Shown here: in pieces, positions 7,309 through 15,945 of the stretch
How the letters are laid out: each line of letters begins with the position of its first letter
Position numbering within the stretch: the first letter of the stretch is position 1
Source: Cytobacillus praedii
Lineage (GTDB): Bacteria; Bacillota; Bacilli; Bacillales; Cytobacillaceae
Length of the DNA: 64,000 bases
Direction of reading: 5' to 3'
Assembly (NCBI RefSeq): GCF_001439605.1
Contig: NZ_LMBX01000009.1
Location: forward strand, 1-64,000
The notes under the pieces: model-generated
Told to the model about the DNA's origin: nothing
The model's input: the letters and a program-made list of their open reading frames with translations, nothing else
Databases searched by the model: none
Program-made: the position numbers and the translations under genes

Positions 7309-7335
7309 AAAGCTGTCCGCTATTGGCCAGCTTTT
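7309..7335 (+). terminator. Terminator after the CheY/CheX-like pair
   Basis: AAAGCTGTCC and GGCCAGCTTT pair with a 6-nt loop and one mismatch, followed by TCTTATTC. Confidence 0.65.
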
Positions 7336-7431
7336 CTTATTCAAAAAATCAAATAAACGGAATACATAGTAAAATTGACTGTGCTGCCTCCTCTTGTTAA
7401 AATGGTGAACATTATATTAAACTCATAATTA

Positions 7432-7500
7432 CCTGTATATGTTCAGTAATATGGACTGGACGTTTCTACCGAGCTGCCGTAAATAGCTTGACTACATGGG
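7432..7500 (+). promoter_or_regulatory. Guanine-class purine riboswitch aptamer
   Basis: The segment shows the conserved purine aptamer layout: P1 arms CCTGTAT/ACATGGG, P2 GTTCAG/CTGGAC with loop TAATATGGA, the invariant joining sequence GTTTCTACC, P3 with loop GCCGTAAAT, and the closing GACTA. The C in GACTA is the specificity base for guanine or hypoxanthine; adenine aptamers have T there. It precedes a purine permease gene and a terminator. Confidence 0.92.
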
Positions 7501-7562
7501 AAAAAGTATTTTGCTAATCTAGTAAACTAGAAGGCAATTCATTCTCTTGTGTAAAATTTGGC

Positions 7563-7590
7563 AGCTTCGCTCATCGCGGAGCTTTTTTTA
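7563..7590 (+). terminator. Riboswitch expression-platform terminator
   Basis: AGCTTCGC pairs with GCGGAGCT (loop TCATC) followed by TTTTTTTATTTTTT. Its position between the aptamer and pbuG fits ligand-induced termination when guanine is abundant. Confidence 0.85.
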
Positions 7591-7649
7591 TTTTTTAAGC
7601 TTTGGTAAATACTAGTATGAGGAACCATTTTAAATAAGGAGATACTCCA

Positions 7650-8945
7650 ATGTCACAATTCTTTCAGTTCCAGCAAAGAGGGACAACGTATAAACAAGAG
7701 ACGATCGCTGGATTTACAACTTTTTTATCAATGGCTTATATCTTAATCGTTAATCCAATTATATTAAGCCAGGCAGGAATGGATAAAGGGGCAGTTTTTA
7801 CAGCAACCGCCTTGTCCATTATTGTCGGTTCTTTATTGATTGGTTTACTAGCAAATTACCCAATTGGTATTGGTCCAAGTATGGGTTTGAACTCTTTCTT
7901 TACCTTTTCCGTATGTATTGGCATGGGCATTCCATGGCAGACGGCATTAACGGGTGTGTTTGTGTCAGGTATTCTATTTGTTATCCTGAGCATGCTTAAA
8001 ATCCGCGAAAAGATCATCAATGTGATTCCAAAAGATTTAAAGCATGCCATTGGGGCAGGAATTGGGTTTTTTATTGCTTTTATTGGACTAAAGAATGCGG
8101 GTATTGTAATCGGAAGTGAGGCAACATTCGTCTCACTCGGGGATTTGAAGTCACCTCCAACAATTCTTGCCATCTTTTGCTTTATCCTAACGATCATCTT
8201 GATGGTTAGGAATGTAAAAGGGGCCATTTTCTTAGGAATGGCCATTTCTGCAATTATCGGAATGGTTGCAGGCATCATAGATACCCCGGAAAAAATTGTC
8301 GGGGCCATTCCAAGCATGGCGCCAACTTTTGGCGAGGTCTTTTCACATCTAGATCAAATATTTACCCCTGAAATGATTGCGGTCATTTTCACCTTTTTAT
8401 TCGTTGCATTTTTTGATACAGCTGGAGCTTTGATTGCTATAGCAAGTCAAGCAGGCTTGATGAAGGATAATCAGATTCCGAATGCAGGAAAGGCTCTGCT
8501 TGCTGATTCGAGTGCTACTGTCGTTGGGGCGGTGTTTGGAACTTCAACAACAGCGGCGATGATTGAATCAAATGCGGGGATTGCAGCCGGGGGAAGAACG
8601 GGGTTTACCTCTGTCATTATCTCTGCATGCTTTGCAGTAGCGCTCTTCTTTTCTCCGTTATTAGGTGTGGTTACTGCTGAAGTCACTTCGCCTGCACTTA
8701 TTATTGTGGGAGCTTTAATGGCGATGGAAGTGAAGCAAATCGATTGGAGCAAGCTTGAAATAGCTGTTCCTGCATTTGTAACGATCTTAATGATGCCGTT
8801 GACGTACAGTGTAGCTACGGGGATTGCATTAGGCTTTATCCTCTACCCAGTGACCATGCTTGCTTTAGGGAAAGTTAAAGCTATTCATCCGATTATGTAT
8901 GGGTTATGTATTGCGTTTATTGCTTATTTTGTCTATCTTTCTTAA
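7650..8945 (+). CDS. pbuG: Guanine/hypoxanthine permease (AzgA/NCS2-like)
   Basis: The 431-residue membrane protein has about 12-14 hydrophobic segments and family landmarks: TYKQETIAGFTTFLSMAYILIVNP near the N terminus, GIGPSMGLNSFFTF (about residues 72-85), the FFDTAGALIAIA segment and GTSTTAAMIESNAGIAAGGRTG (about 298-319). It imports guanine and hypoxanthine by proton symport in characterised homologues. Control by a guanine riboswitch 150 nt upstream matches B. subtilis pbuG. Start ATG follows AAGGAGA. A terminator closes it as a single-gene unit. A pbuO-type assignment cannot be excluded. Confidence 0.92.
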   Translation: MSQFFQFQQRGTTYKQETIAGFTTFLSMAYILIVNPIILSQAGMDKGAVFTATALSIIVGSLLIGLLANYPIGIGPSMGLNSFFTFSVCIGMGIPWQTALTGVFVSGILFVILSMLKIREKIINVIPKDLKHAIGAGIGFFIAFIGLKNAGIVIGSEATFVSLGDLKSPPTILAIFCFILTIILMVRNVKGAIFLGMAISAIIGMVAGIIDTPEKIVGAIPSMAPTFGEVFSHLDQIFTPEMIAVIFTFLFVAFFDTAGALIAIASQAGLMKDNQIPNAGKALLADSSATVVGAVFGTSTTAAMIESNAGIAAGGRTGFTSVIISACFAVALFFSPLLGVVTAEVTSPALIIVGALMAMEVKQIDWSKLEIAVPAFVTILMMPLTYSVATGIALGFILYPVTMLALGKVKAIHPIMYGLCIAFIAYFVYLS

Positions 8946-8950
8946 TTAGT

Positions 8951-8980
8951 AAGGCTGTCTAATCGCTGGACAGCCTTTTT
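8951..8980 (+). terminator. pbuG terminator
   Basis: AAGGCTGTC and GACAGCCTT-like arms (AAGGCTGTCT/GGACAGCCTT) form a stem followed by TTT. Confidence 0.8.
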
Positions 8981-8990
8981 GCATGGAAAA

Positions 8991-9011
8991 AAACCACCGA
9001 AAAGGTGGTTT
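8991..9011 (-). terminator. Terminator of the secreted helical protein gene
   Basis: AAACCACC and GGTGGTTT pair around GAAAA; a T run follows on the minus strand. Confidence 0.8.
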
Positions 9012-9022
9012 GTCAGGAAAGA

Positions 9023-9658
9023 CTAGTCCTTAATATCCTCTTTTATTTTTCCCATTAAAACTTTAAATTCTTCATGCATTTTCGCTTTATCCAAACCGAG
9101 GCTTTTCTTAATATCATGGTAAGATTGACCGCTCTTTTTCATTTGGATGAGCTCTTCTATGTCTTTATTGCTTGCCTTTGCCATCACTGCACCGCCAACG
9201 ATAAATCGGAGAGGGATTCCTTCATCGGCCCAGGCTTTAATTTGCGCTTCTGTTTTCCCGGCATATTCAGCCACATTTTCAATAACGTCTTCTTTATGTT
9301 CTTCAAGGAATTTTTCTTTTTTCTCTTGGCATTTTTCTTTCATCTTTTTCATATCCAGGCCATAATGTGCAGCTGTTTTATCCCAGGAAGAATCGTTTTG
9401 TTTATATGTTTTAAGCACGTCATCAATCTTTTTATCTGCAAATTTTGCGATGTGTGCAGCTTTAAGGATTTCTTTTTTCGTATAGCCCTGAGCCTTAAGT
9501 CGCTGAAAATCAGCTTCCTTTATAAAGTGGCGGTGAGGGTTAGGAGGATTCTCCTGGTGTTTTCCGTCCTCTGCATTTGTTATTACTGGTGCTTGATTAA
9601 AGCCTGTACCTAACAGCAGGAAACTTAAGGCACAAACTAAAATAGAAAGTTTCTTCAT
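9023..9658 (-). CDS. Secreted, highly charged helical protein, unknown function
   Basis: The 211-residue product has a signal peptide (KKLSILVCALSFLLLGTGF) followed by a histidine/proline-rich linker and a lysine/glutamate-rich helical body. At least four short helix-turn units are visible, of the type GYTKKEILKAAHIA, GKTEAQIKAWADEG, KASNKDIEELIQMKKSG and GQSYHDIKKSLGLD; these resemble the helical repeats of small secreted or DNA-binding-like modules, but I cannot name the family. AAGGAG precedes ATG at good spacing. It is monocistronic with its own terminator. Confidence 0.78.
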   Translation of the reverse strand: MKKLSILVCALSFLLLGTGFNQAPVITNAEDGKHQENPPNPHRHFIKEADFQRLKAQGYTKKEILKAAHIAKFADKKIDDVLKTYKQNDSSWDKTAAHYGLDMKKMKEKCQEKKEKFLEEHKEDVIENVAEYAGKTEAQIKAWADEGIPLRFIVGGAVMAKASNKDIEELIQMKKSGQSYHDIKKSLGLDKAKMHEEFKVLMGKIKEDIKD

Positions 9659-9784
9659 TATTGCACACTCCTTCTTTTTGTTATAGACTTGTCCCGGTTA
9701 TTAGCATATCCAAAAACAGAAAACACATGAGGAAAAAATTGGAGTTGTTTAAAGATAAAGGATATAATTTTTTCGATATCGAGA

Positions 9785-9944
9785 ATTGTTCAGCTCCAGC
9801 GCCTATCGCCTATCAAACTTCAGGTCCCCTCCGCAACGATTGCGTCGACATCAGTTCGCTCCTCTCATTGTGTCTCCTTTATCGAAAGAACCGGCCCTTC
9901 CAGTTTGTAAGGCGATGACCAAGGCGCTTGCGCATTTCGTATTA
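9785..9944. repeat. Dispersed palindromic repeat, copy 1
   Basis: About 160 bp nearly identical in outline to 42399-42555: both start with (T/C)AGCT(C/T)CAGCGCCTATCGCC and end with GGCGATGA-CAAGGCGCTTGCGC. The ends are inverted repeats (AGCGCCT with AGGCGCT, ATCGCC with GGCGAT), so the element can fold as one long hairpin. Elements beginning CTAGCTCCAGCGCCTA are common in Bacillaceae intergenic DNA. It fills the gap between 9659 and 10023; no gene is supported there. Confidence 0.8.
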
Positions 9945-10023
9945 AAAAGTTATTTTAATTGAAAAAAGGGTGACAGTTCGATTAAATAGAATAAATAGCA
10001 GTTTTAATTAGGGATGGTGTAAG

Positions 10024-10725
10024 ATGAAAATTCTTGTCGTTGAAGATAATGAAAGTGTTTGTTCGATGCTAGAAATGTTTTTTATGAAGGAAGGGTATGA
10101 AGGCGAATTTGTGCATAATGGTCAGGATGGATTTGACCGTTTTAATAAAGGGAAATGGGATTTAATTATTGTTGATTGGATGCTTCCAATTATGGATGGG
10201 GTCACGCTATGCCGGAAAATAAGAGATTTAAGCCAGGTGCCGATTATTATGCTGACAGCAAAGGATAGTGAATCCGACCAAGTGCTTGGCCTTGAAATGG
10301 GGGCAGATGATTATGTGACAAAGCCATTTAGCCCATTAACATTAATGGCAAGAATAAAGGCAGTCACACGCCGCTATCAAATGGAAGCAGCGGAGAAGGA
10401 AGAGGGAAATACGATTTCCAGTCAATATTTTCAGATTAGCAAGGATTCACGAGAGGTTTCCTTTAAAGGGCAAATTCTTTCTAATTTAACACCAAAGGAA
10501 TTTGATTTACTTTATTATTTCGTGAAAAATCCGAAGCAGGTTTTTTCCAGGGAGCAATTATTAGACCGTGTGTGGGGGTATGAATTTTATGGAGATGAGC
10601 GGACAGTCGATGTGCATATTAAGAGATTAAGAAGGAAAATTGGCACACCCGATCAGCCGTTTATCCAAACCGTCTGGGGAATCGGCTATAAATTTGATGA
10701 AACGGAAGCTAAGAATGAAGATTAA
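10024..10725 (+). CDS. OmpR/PhoB-family response regulator
   Basis: The 233-residue protein has a receiver domain (residues 1-115: E7-D8, phosphoacceptor D51 in IIVDWMLPIMDG, T78, K100 in YVTKPFSP) and a C-terminal winged helix (about 135-230) with LTPKEFDLLYYFVKNPKQVFSREQLL and RTVDVHIKRLRRKIG. It should bind direct-repeat promoter sites when phosphorylated. It is translationally coupled to the histidine kinase gene that follows (11-nt overlap). The regulon cannot be read from the window. Confidence 0.93.
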   Translation: MKILVVEDNESVCSMLEMFFMKEGYEGEFVHNGQDGFDRFNKGKWDLIIVDWMLPIMDGVTLCRKIRDLSQVPIIMLTAKDSESDQVLGLEMGADDYVTKPFSPLTLMARIKAVTRRYQMEAAEKEEGNTISSQYFQISKDSREVSFKGQILSNLTPKEFDLLYYFVKNPKQVFSREQLLDRVWGYEFYGDERTVDVHIKRLRRKIGTPDQPFIQTVWGIGYKFDETEAKNED

Positions 10726-12121
10726 GTTTTTTTATCAAATTCTTATCAGTCATATTAGCATTCTCATTCTTGCCTTTCTTATTTTAAGCTTTTCCTTTTC
10801 ACAGTTCGTTGAAAACTATATCTTTCAAAATAAAGTGGAGGAATTGGATGATTACGGGGAACAAATCTTAAAAGATTTAACTGTCAGACTAGAGGGAACG
10901 GAAAGTTTTTTAGAAGAATATAGCCAGATACTGAAAACAAGGCATATTCAATATATTCTTTTTAACTATGAAGGGAATGTCATTTATCCGCAATTACAAA
11001 GTGCACCCCTAATAAAGTTAACGGAGTCTGAGTGGAAGACCATTTCAAAAGGCAATCGGGTATCAGTGAAGCATGATATTAAACGATTTGGTCAGGAAGT
11101 GACGTATGTTGCTTTGCCATTCATGCAAGGCGATCGCTTAGCGGGAGGGGTTTTACTGCTATCGCCAATTACCGGGGCGATGGATATGGTTAGGCAATTA
11201 AACCGGTTTTTATTGTATACGATTGTGATCTCTTTATCAGCATCCATTTTGATCAGTCTTTTTTTATCTAAAAGCATTATTAGGAGGATCAAAAATTTCC
11301 GCAATGCTACATCAATGATATCAGCAGGAAATTATGATGTTCATGTCAAAGATACGTATCCGGATGAAATTGGTCAGCTTGCTACGGATTTCAATGAAAT
11401 GGCTGCAAAGCTGAAGGAATCCAATGAAGAAATTGATCGGCTGGAAAATAGACGAAGAAAGTTCATTGCAGATGTTTCTCATGAAATGAGGACCCCGTTA
11501 ACAACGATAAGCGGACTTGCAGAAGGAATTAAAGATCAGCTCATTCCTGAGGGAGATATTGAAAAAGGGATGATCCTCATTGATCGAGAGGCGAAAAGGC
11601 TGATACGTCTTGTTAACGAAAATCTGGATTATGAAAAAATTCGATCCAATCAGCTGAAATTAAACAAAATAGAAATTGAATTAACCGAAATTCTTGAGGT
11701 AGTGGAGGAACAGCTTGATTTACAGGCAGAAGAAAAAAATAATCAGATCGTGATTGAATGTGATAAGGAGATTACGGTCTTTGCTGATTATGACCGGCTC
11801 ATTCAGATTATTGTCAATATCGTTAAGAATGCTATTCAATTCACGGACAATGGACTGATTACTTTAAGAGGAAAAGAAGAAGACAATTGGACAATGATTG
11901 AATTGGAGGATACAGGTGAAGGAATCGACCCTGAGGAAATTGAATCAATCTGGCTCCGGTTTTACAAAGCAGATCTGTCTAGGACGAACCAAGCATATGG
12001 GGAATTTGGGATTGGGCTTTCAATTGTAAAGCAATTAGTCCAGTTACATGAGGGAGAAATTGAAGTAAGCAGTGAAAAAGGCAAAGGGACGAAATTTACG
12101 ATCCGTCTGCCAAAGATTTAA
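10715..12121 (+). CDS. Membrane sensor histidine kinase
   Basis: From ATG 10715 the protein has 468 residues: first membrane helix about residues 7-28, an extracytoplasmic sensor of roughly 125 residues, a second helix (FLLYTIVISLSASILISLFL, about 162-181), a HAMP linker, the HisKA phosphoacceptor H256 in FIADVSHEMRTPL, and a catalytic domain with NIVKNAIQFT, DTGEGI and GEFGIGLSIVKQL. An in-frame upstream start at 10640 would overlap the regulator heavily and add a non-hydrophobic extension, so I reject it. It is the partner of the preceding response regulator. The signal is unknown. Confidence 0.9.
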   Translation: MKIKFFYQILISHISILILAFLILSFSFSQFVENYIFQNKVEELDDYGEQILKDLTVRLEGTESFLEEYSQILKTRHIQYILFNYEGNVIYPQLQSAPLIKLTESEWKTISKGNRVSVKHDIKRFGQEVTYVALPFMQGDRLAGGVLLLSPITGAMDMVRQLNRFLLYTIVISLSASILISLFLSKSIIRRIKNFRNATSMISAGNYDVHVKDTYPDEIGQLATDFNEMAAKLKESNEEIDRLENRRRKFIADVSHEMRTPLTTISGLAEGIKDQLIPEGDIEKGMILIDREAKRLIRLVNENLDYEKIRSNQLKLNKIEIELTEILEVVEEQLDLQAEEKNNQIVIECDKEITVFADYDRLIQIIVNIVKNAIQFTDNGLITLRGKEEDNWTMIELEDTGEGIDPEEIESIWLRFYKADLSRTNQAYGEFGIGLSIVKQLVQLHEGEIEVSSEKGKGTKFTIRLPKI

Positions 12122-12131
12122 TAGGAATAAT

Positions 12132-12170
12132 AAAACCCCCAGCCTTATGGAGAAAAGGCTGGGGTGTTTA
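12132..12170. terminator. Bidirectional terminator
   Basis: AAACCCCCAGCCTT and AAGGCTGGGGTGTTT pair; T/A-rich tails on both sides suit the two convergent genes. Confidence 0.85.
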
Positions 12171-12185
12171 TTTTTAGCAGTTAAT

Positions 12186-13532
12186 TTAAACCACCTGTGT
12201 TTCAGTTATTGGCAGTGATTGCGGCTGCTGCTCATTTTCTTCCACACGAGTAACTTCAATGTATCGGATATGATGATCTTCCATATCGATAATTTTAAAA
12301 GCATAGGAGTCAAGGTAAATCGTATCTCCCTGCTTCGCTTCGTAATTTTCTGTTAAGATCCAGCCGCCAATTGTATCAACATCTTCATCGTCGATATCAA
12401 TCCCCAGCAGATCACTTACTTCACTTACGAGAATTTTCGAATCGAAGATATAGTGTCCCTCTTTAATTTTTCGAACCTCAGGGACTTCATCCATATCGAA
12501 TTCATCACGTATATCGCCAACAATTTCCTCAAGAATATCCTCTACAGTCACGAGTCCAGAAGTTCCGCCATATTCATCCATCAATATAGCCATATGAATT
12601 CTTTCCTTTTGCATTTTCAGGAGAAGATCATGAACTGGGATCGTATCAATGACACGGATAATCGGACGAGTGTAAGAATGCAGCGTATTCGTTGTAATTT
12701 CTCTATTCTTAATAAGATCAGTCATTACTTCTTTAATATTTACCAATCCGATGATATGGTCTTTATCTCCATCAATGATTGGATATCGTGTGAATTTTTC
12801 TTCATATACAGTCTGTAAAAAGCTTTCTAGTGTATCATCTTTTGAGAATGAAACGATTTCAGTTCTAGGAACCATAATTTCTTTTGCAATTCGGTTATCA
12901 AACTCAAAAATTTTATTTACATACTTAAACTCTGATTGGTTGATTTCGCCGCTTTCATAGCTTTCTGACAAGATGATTCGAAGTTCTTCTTCAGAATGGG
13001 CCAACTCGTGTTCGGAAGCAGGCTTTAGTCCAAATAAACCTGTTAGGAATCGTGCAGATCCGTTTAATGCCCAGATGAATGGATACATAATTTTGTAGAA
13101 CAAAATCAATGGGCGAGCAGTGATCAGCGTTACTAACTCTGCTTTTTGAATGGCAAGTGTTTTTGGTGCCAGCTCTCCGACAACCACGTGCAGAAAAGTA
13201 ATAAAAGCAAAAGCAATCCCAATGGAAAGAATATGTGATGCTGAACTTGGAATGTCAAACTCCGAGAAAACCGGGCGTAGCATATGTGCAATTGTTGGTT
13301 CCCCGAGCCACCCAATTCCTAGTGCAGTTATTGTTATTCCTAACTGGCAAGCAGATAAATACTCATCCAAATGACTAATCACTTTCTTTGCTGGTATTGC
13401 ACTTTTATTGCCTTCTTCAATTAACTGGTCAATTCTTGAACTTCTAATCTTTACAATAGCAAATTCTGAAGTTACAAAAAATGCTGTCAAAGCAATTAAA
13501 ATGGCTATAATAACCAAGTTTAATATGTCCAA
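12186..13532 (-). CDS. CorC/HlyC-type CNNM membrane protein (YhdP-like)
   Basis: The 448-residue product has an N-terminal DUF21 domain (residues 1-190; [49 protein letters not shown]), two CBS motifs (about 205-330; [60 protein letters not shown]) and the C-terminal CorC/HlyC domain. CNNM/CorC relatives are linked to magnesium efflux and resistance; B. subtilis YhdP and YhdT are close paralogues. Translation starts at TTG 13532 behind AAGGGA, after a leader hairpin. It is the downstream neighbour of a MerR gene and resembles 14195-15502 along its length. Confidence 0.9.
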   Translation of the reverse strand: MDILNLVIIAILIALTAFFVTSEFAIVKIRSSRIDQLIEEGNKSAIPAKKVISHLDEYLSACQLGITITALGIGWLGEPTIAHMLRPVFSEFDIPSSASHILSIGIAFAFITFLHVVVGELAPKTLAIQKAELVTLITARPLILFYKIMYPFIWALNGSARFLTGLFGLKPASEHELAHSEEELRIILSESYESGEINQSEFKYVNKIFEFDNRIAKEIMVPRTEIVSFSKDDTLESFLQTVYEEKFTRYPIIDGDKDHIIGLVNIKEVMTDLIKNREITTNTLHSYTRPIIRVIDTIPVHDLLLKMQKERIHMAILMDEYGGTSGLVTVEDILEEIVGDIRDEFDMDEVPEVRKIKEGHYIFDSKILVSEVSDLLGIDIDDEDVDTIGGWILTENYEAKQGDTIYLDSYAFKIIDMEDHHIRYIEVTRVEENEQQPQSLPITETQVV

Positions 13533-13540
13533 ATAAATTC

Positions 13541-13577
13541 CCTTAGCCCGAGTAACGGGTAAGGTGTCACCTCCTGA
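13541..13577 (-). promoter_or_regulatory. Leader hairpin before the first CorC-type gene
   Basis: On the minus strand, AGGAGGTGACA is followed by the hairpin CCTTACCCG-TTACT-CGGG-C-TAAGG, whose 3' arm carries the AAGGGA ribosome site directly before the TTG start. The CCTT of the 5' arm can alternatively pair with AGG of the upstream AGGAGGTG. The same arrangement occurs before the paralogue at 15511-15547. Confidence 0.5.
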
Positions 13578-13593
13578 TAATTTAAAAAATGTG

Positions 13594-14012
13594 TTAACTT
13601 GTTAAGCTCACAAGGGATTTTATTAATGTTGAGCCTTCTGTATTGAGTTTTCTTGATAAATCACTAATCTGTTCTTTATCAAGATGATTAATAAGAGGCA
13701 ATAATACAGCTATTTCATTATGGAGCTGCTTAATTTGCTTAGTAACCAAATCAATCTGTTTTTCAACATCCCCAGTATGCATGTCTGTTTTGGACTTTAA
13801 TTCTAGCTTTCTCTTAATCTCATCTAATGGAATATGCATAAGTTTGCATTCTTCAATAAAACGTAAGTCTGAAAGAACATCCTCAGAGTAGATTCGATAG
13901 TTTGACTTTGTGCGTTTGGCTTGAATAAGTCCGATGTTTGTATAGTAATCAATTGTTCTTTTGGATACATTAGCAATAGTTGCTAATTCGCCAATACGAT
14001 AAACTGCCCCAT
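13594..14012 (-). pseudogene. MerR-family regulator, frame broken just after the start codon
   Basis: The reading frame encodes a MerR winged helix-turn-helix (VYRIGELATIANVSKRTIDYY, IGLIQAKRTKSNYRIYSEDV) followed by a coiled-coil dimerisation helix, about 138 residues in all, with no metal-binding C-terminal cysteines of the CueR type. The only good start, ATG at 14012 behind GGGGTGAT, is in another frame: ATG-GGG-CAG leads to an early stop, whereas one more G in the four-G run would give M-G-A-V-Y-R-I-G. An in-frame TAA lies just upstream of the coding frame. This could be a real frameshift, slippage-based switching or a sequencing error. A MerR-like promoter lies upstream. Confidence 0.7.
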
Positions 14013-14043
14013 CTTATCACCCCAGTTTAATGTATTTACACAT

Positions 14044-14073
14044 ATTATATGTTAGTTCAAACCATACAGTCAA
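14044..14073 (-). promoter_or_regulatory. Promoter of the MerR gene
   Basis: On the minus strand TTGACT and TATAAT are 18 bp apart. The spacer contains an imperfect dyad (TATGGTT...TAACATA), as expected for a MerR-type operator sitting between -35 and -10. Confidence 0.6.
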
Positions 14074-14194
14074 ACGTAACAGTTTGATAATGTGATTACT
14101 TTTATAATTATTCCTAACTATGTACGAATATGAGTTTCAACCAGTAGAAAAAATTAGAGGGATTGCTTTACAAAAAACAATTCCCTCATGAGCA

Positions 14195-15502
14195 TCATTC
14201 AAGAAGAGCTTCATTTTCCCTTTTTACTTCGATATAGGAGATGTGATGACCTTCAATTTCCTTAATAATAAATTGAAACCCATCTTGCATGATAAAATCT
14301 CCTTGCTCTAAGTCAAATTTTTGGGTTAAAATCCAGCCTCCAAGTGTATCCACTTCATCTTCGTTTAAATCAGTTCCGAGCAAATCGTTTGTTTCTGATA
14401 TAAGCAGCTTTGCATCTAAAATATAATGATCATGATCAATTTTTTGAACAAAAGGGAGCTCATCTGCATCAAATTCATCGCGAATTTCCCCGACGATTTC
14501 TTCAAGGATGTCCTCTGCAGTTACTAATCCAGCTGTTCCTCCATACTCATCAAATAAAATCGCCATGTGAGAGCGTTCTTTTTGCATTTTTACAAGGAGG
14601 TCATGGATTGGAATTGTCTCAATTACTCGAATAATTGGTTTAATATACTGTAAAACGGGCTTTTCATCTTCACATTTTTTTCTAATGCAATCTGTCAGTA
14701 TTTCTTTCACGTTGATTAATCCGAGAATATTATCCTTATCTCCCCCGGTAACAGGATATCTAGTATATCTTTCATTCATAATAACATCGAGCACTTCTGA
14801 AAGAGTTGCATCTTCTTCAAGGCTAATAATTTCTGTTCGCGGAACCATAATTTCCTTCGCAATCCGATTATCAAATTCAAATATTCTATCGACATACTTG
14901 TACTCTGATTGATTAATTTCCCCGCTTTTTAAACTTTCAGATAGAATAATTCGTAATTCTTCTTCAGATAGGGCCATTTCTTGTTCGGAAACAGGCTTTA
15001 ACCCAAACAATCCAGTTACAAATCTGGCCGAACCATTTAAAGCCCAGATGAATGGAAACATGATTTTATAAAACCAAATTAATGGTCCGGCAAAGGTTAA
15101 TGTGATTTCCTCTGCTTTTTGAATCGCAAACGTTTTTGGAGCGAGCTCGCCAATAACGACATGCAGAAAGGTAACAACAGAGAAAGCGATAATGAAAGAT
15201 AGGATATGGGTTAAAGATGGCTGCAATTCAAGTTTGGCAAACAAAGGATTCAATATCCTTTCAATGGTCGGTTCACCAAGCCACCCAAGCCCTAACGCCG
15301 TGATTGTAATTCCAAGCTGACAGGCTGATAAATACTCATCAAGATTCGTGATTACTTTTCTCGCTGCCTGAGCACGGACATTTCCTTCTGCAATTAATTG
15401 ATCAATTCGGGATGAACGCACTTTTACCATCGCAAATTCAGATGCAACAAAAAAAGCGGTCAAAGTAATTAATAAGATAAGTAAAAAAATATTTAAGGCC
15501 AT
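14195..15502 (-). CDS. CorC/HlyC-type CNNM membrane protein, second paralogue (YhdT-like)
   Basis: Starting at ATG 15502 the protein has 435 residues and the same DUF21, CBS pair and CorC/HlyC domain order as the gene at 12186-13532 ([73 protein letters not shown]). The longer in-frame extension back to 15649 is basic, not family-like and has no ribosome site, so I trim it. AAGGA precedes the ATG. The two paralogues flank the MerR gene, as yhdP and yhdT flank other genes in B. subtilis. The MerR protein may regulate them; this is inference from position. Confidence 0.88.
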   Translation of the reverse strand: MALNIFLLILLITLTAFFVASEFAMVKVRSSRIDQLIAEGNVRAQAARKVITNLDEYLSACQLGITITALGLGWLGEPTIERILNPLFAKLELQPSLTHILSFIIAFSVVTFLHVVIGELAPKTFAIQKAEEITLTFAGPLIWFYKIMFPFIWALNGSARFVTGLFGLKPVSEQEMALSEEELRIILSESLKSGEINQSEYKYVDRIFEFDNRIAKEIMVPRTEIISLEEDATLSEVLDVIMNERYTRYPVTGGDKDNILGLINVKEILTDCIRKKCEDEKPVLQYIKPIIRVIETIPIHDLLVKMQKERSHMAILFDEYGGTAGLVTAEDILEEIVGEIRDEFDADELPFVQKIDHDHYILDAKLLISETNDLLGTDLNEDEVDTLGGWILTQKFDLEQGDFIMQDGFQFIIKEIEGHHISYIEVKRENEALLE

Positions 15503-15510
15503 AGTTATTT

Positions 15511-15547
15511 CCTTACACATGATGTAAGGAGCGTTCACCTCCTTTAT
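15511..15547 (-). promoter_or_regulatory. Leader hairpin before the second CorC-type gene
   Basis: On the minus strand AAGGAGGTGAACG is followed by CTCC and the perfect hairpin CCTTACA-TCATG-TGTAAGG, whose 3' arm supplies the AAGGA before ATG 15502. AAGGAG can instead pair with CTCCTT, so the two stems are mutually exclusive. Confidence 0.5.
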
Positions 15548-15649
15548 AATGTACTTTTCCCTTAAATTTATCTTTTTAGTAATTTTGCGGAAAAGTAATG
15601 GAATAATATCTTTTGACGGAATTTTGAACCTAGCATAGACGAAATTCAA

Positions 15650-15890
15650 ATATATGTGCGTAGCGATTTCTTTTTGCGTATTTATAGAGGAGCATGCTGT
15701 TGCAAAAGCAGAGGATAAAAACGTTTACCGTATTCAGGGTTTTATCTTGAATTAGCTGTGGCCAAGGTTTTGAGACGAACATAAAGTATCAGGATGTCTT
15801 ACAGTCTTACCTTATGGATAGCCATATGTGTGCCACATTGTATGTAACTTTAAATGGACTGTGTTTATTAGGTGTAAAGGATAAAGAAAA
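15650..15890. other. Gene-free stretch
   Basis: No coding region I can support. A short open frame (about 15760-15901, plus strand, no ribosome site) encodes DVLQSYLMDSHMCATLYVTL; I do not recognise it and treat it as chance or a remnant. Confidence 0.4.
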
Positions 15891-15913
15891 AAGACTCCTA
15901 TAGAAGAAGTCTT
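15891..15913 (-). terminator. Terminator of the GNAT acetyltransferase gene
   Basis: AAGACT and AGTCTT pair over a short loop, with a T run on the minus strand. Confidence 0.65.
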
Positions 15914-15945
15914 CCTTGCATTGATATTAAAGCTGTTAGCTGTAG

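Noticed and set aside
8471-8752. Minus-strand frames inside pbuG
   Set aside because: Antisense shadows of a membrane-protein gene with no start signals.
9074-9613. Plus-strand open frame of 179 codons opposite the secreted protein gene
   Set aside because: Phe-rich shadow of the lysine/glutamate-rich gene on the minus strand; no ribosome site or family signature.
9661-9918. Plus-strand open frame of 85 codons
   Set aside because: Most of it is the dispersed palindromic repeat, which recurs at 42.4 kb without an equivalent frame.
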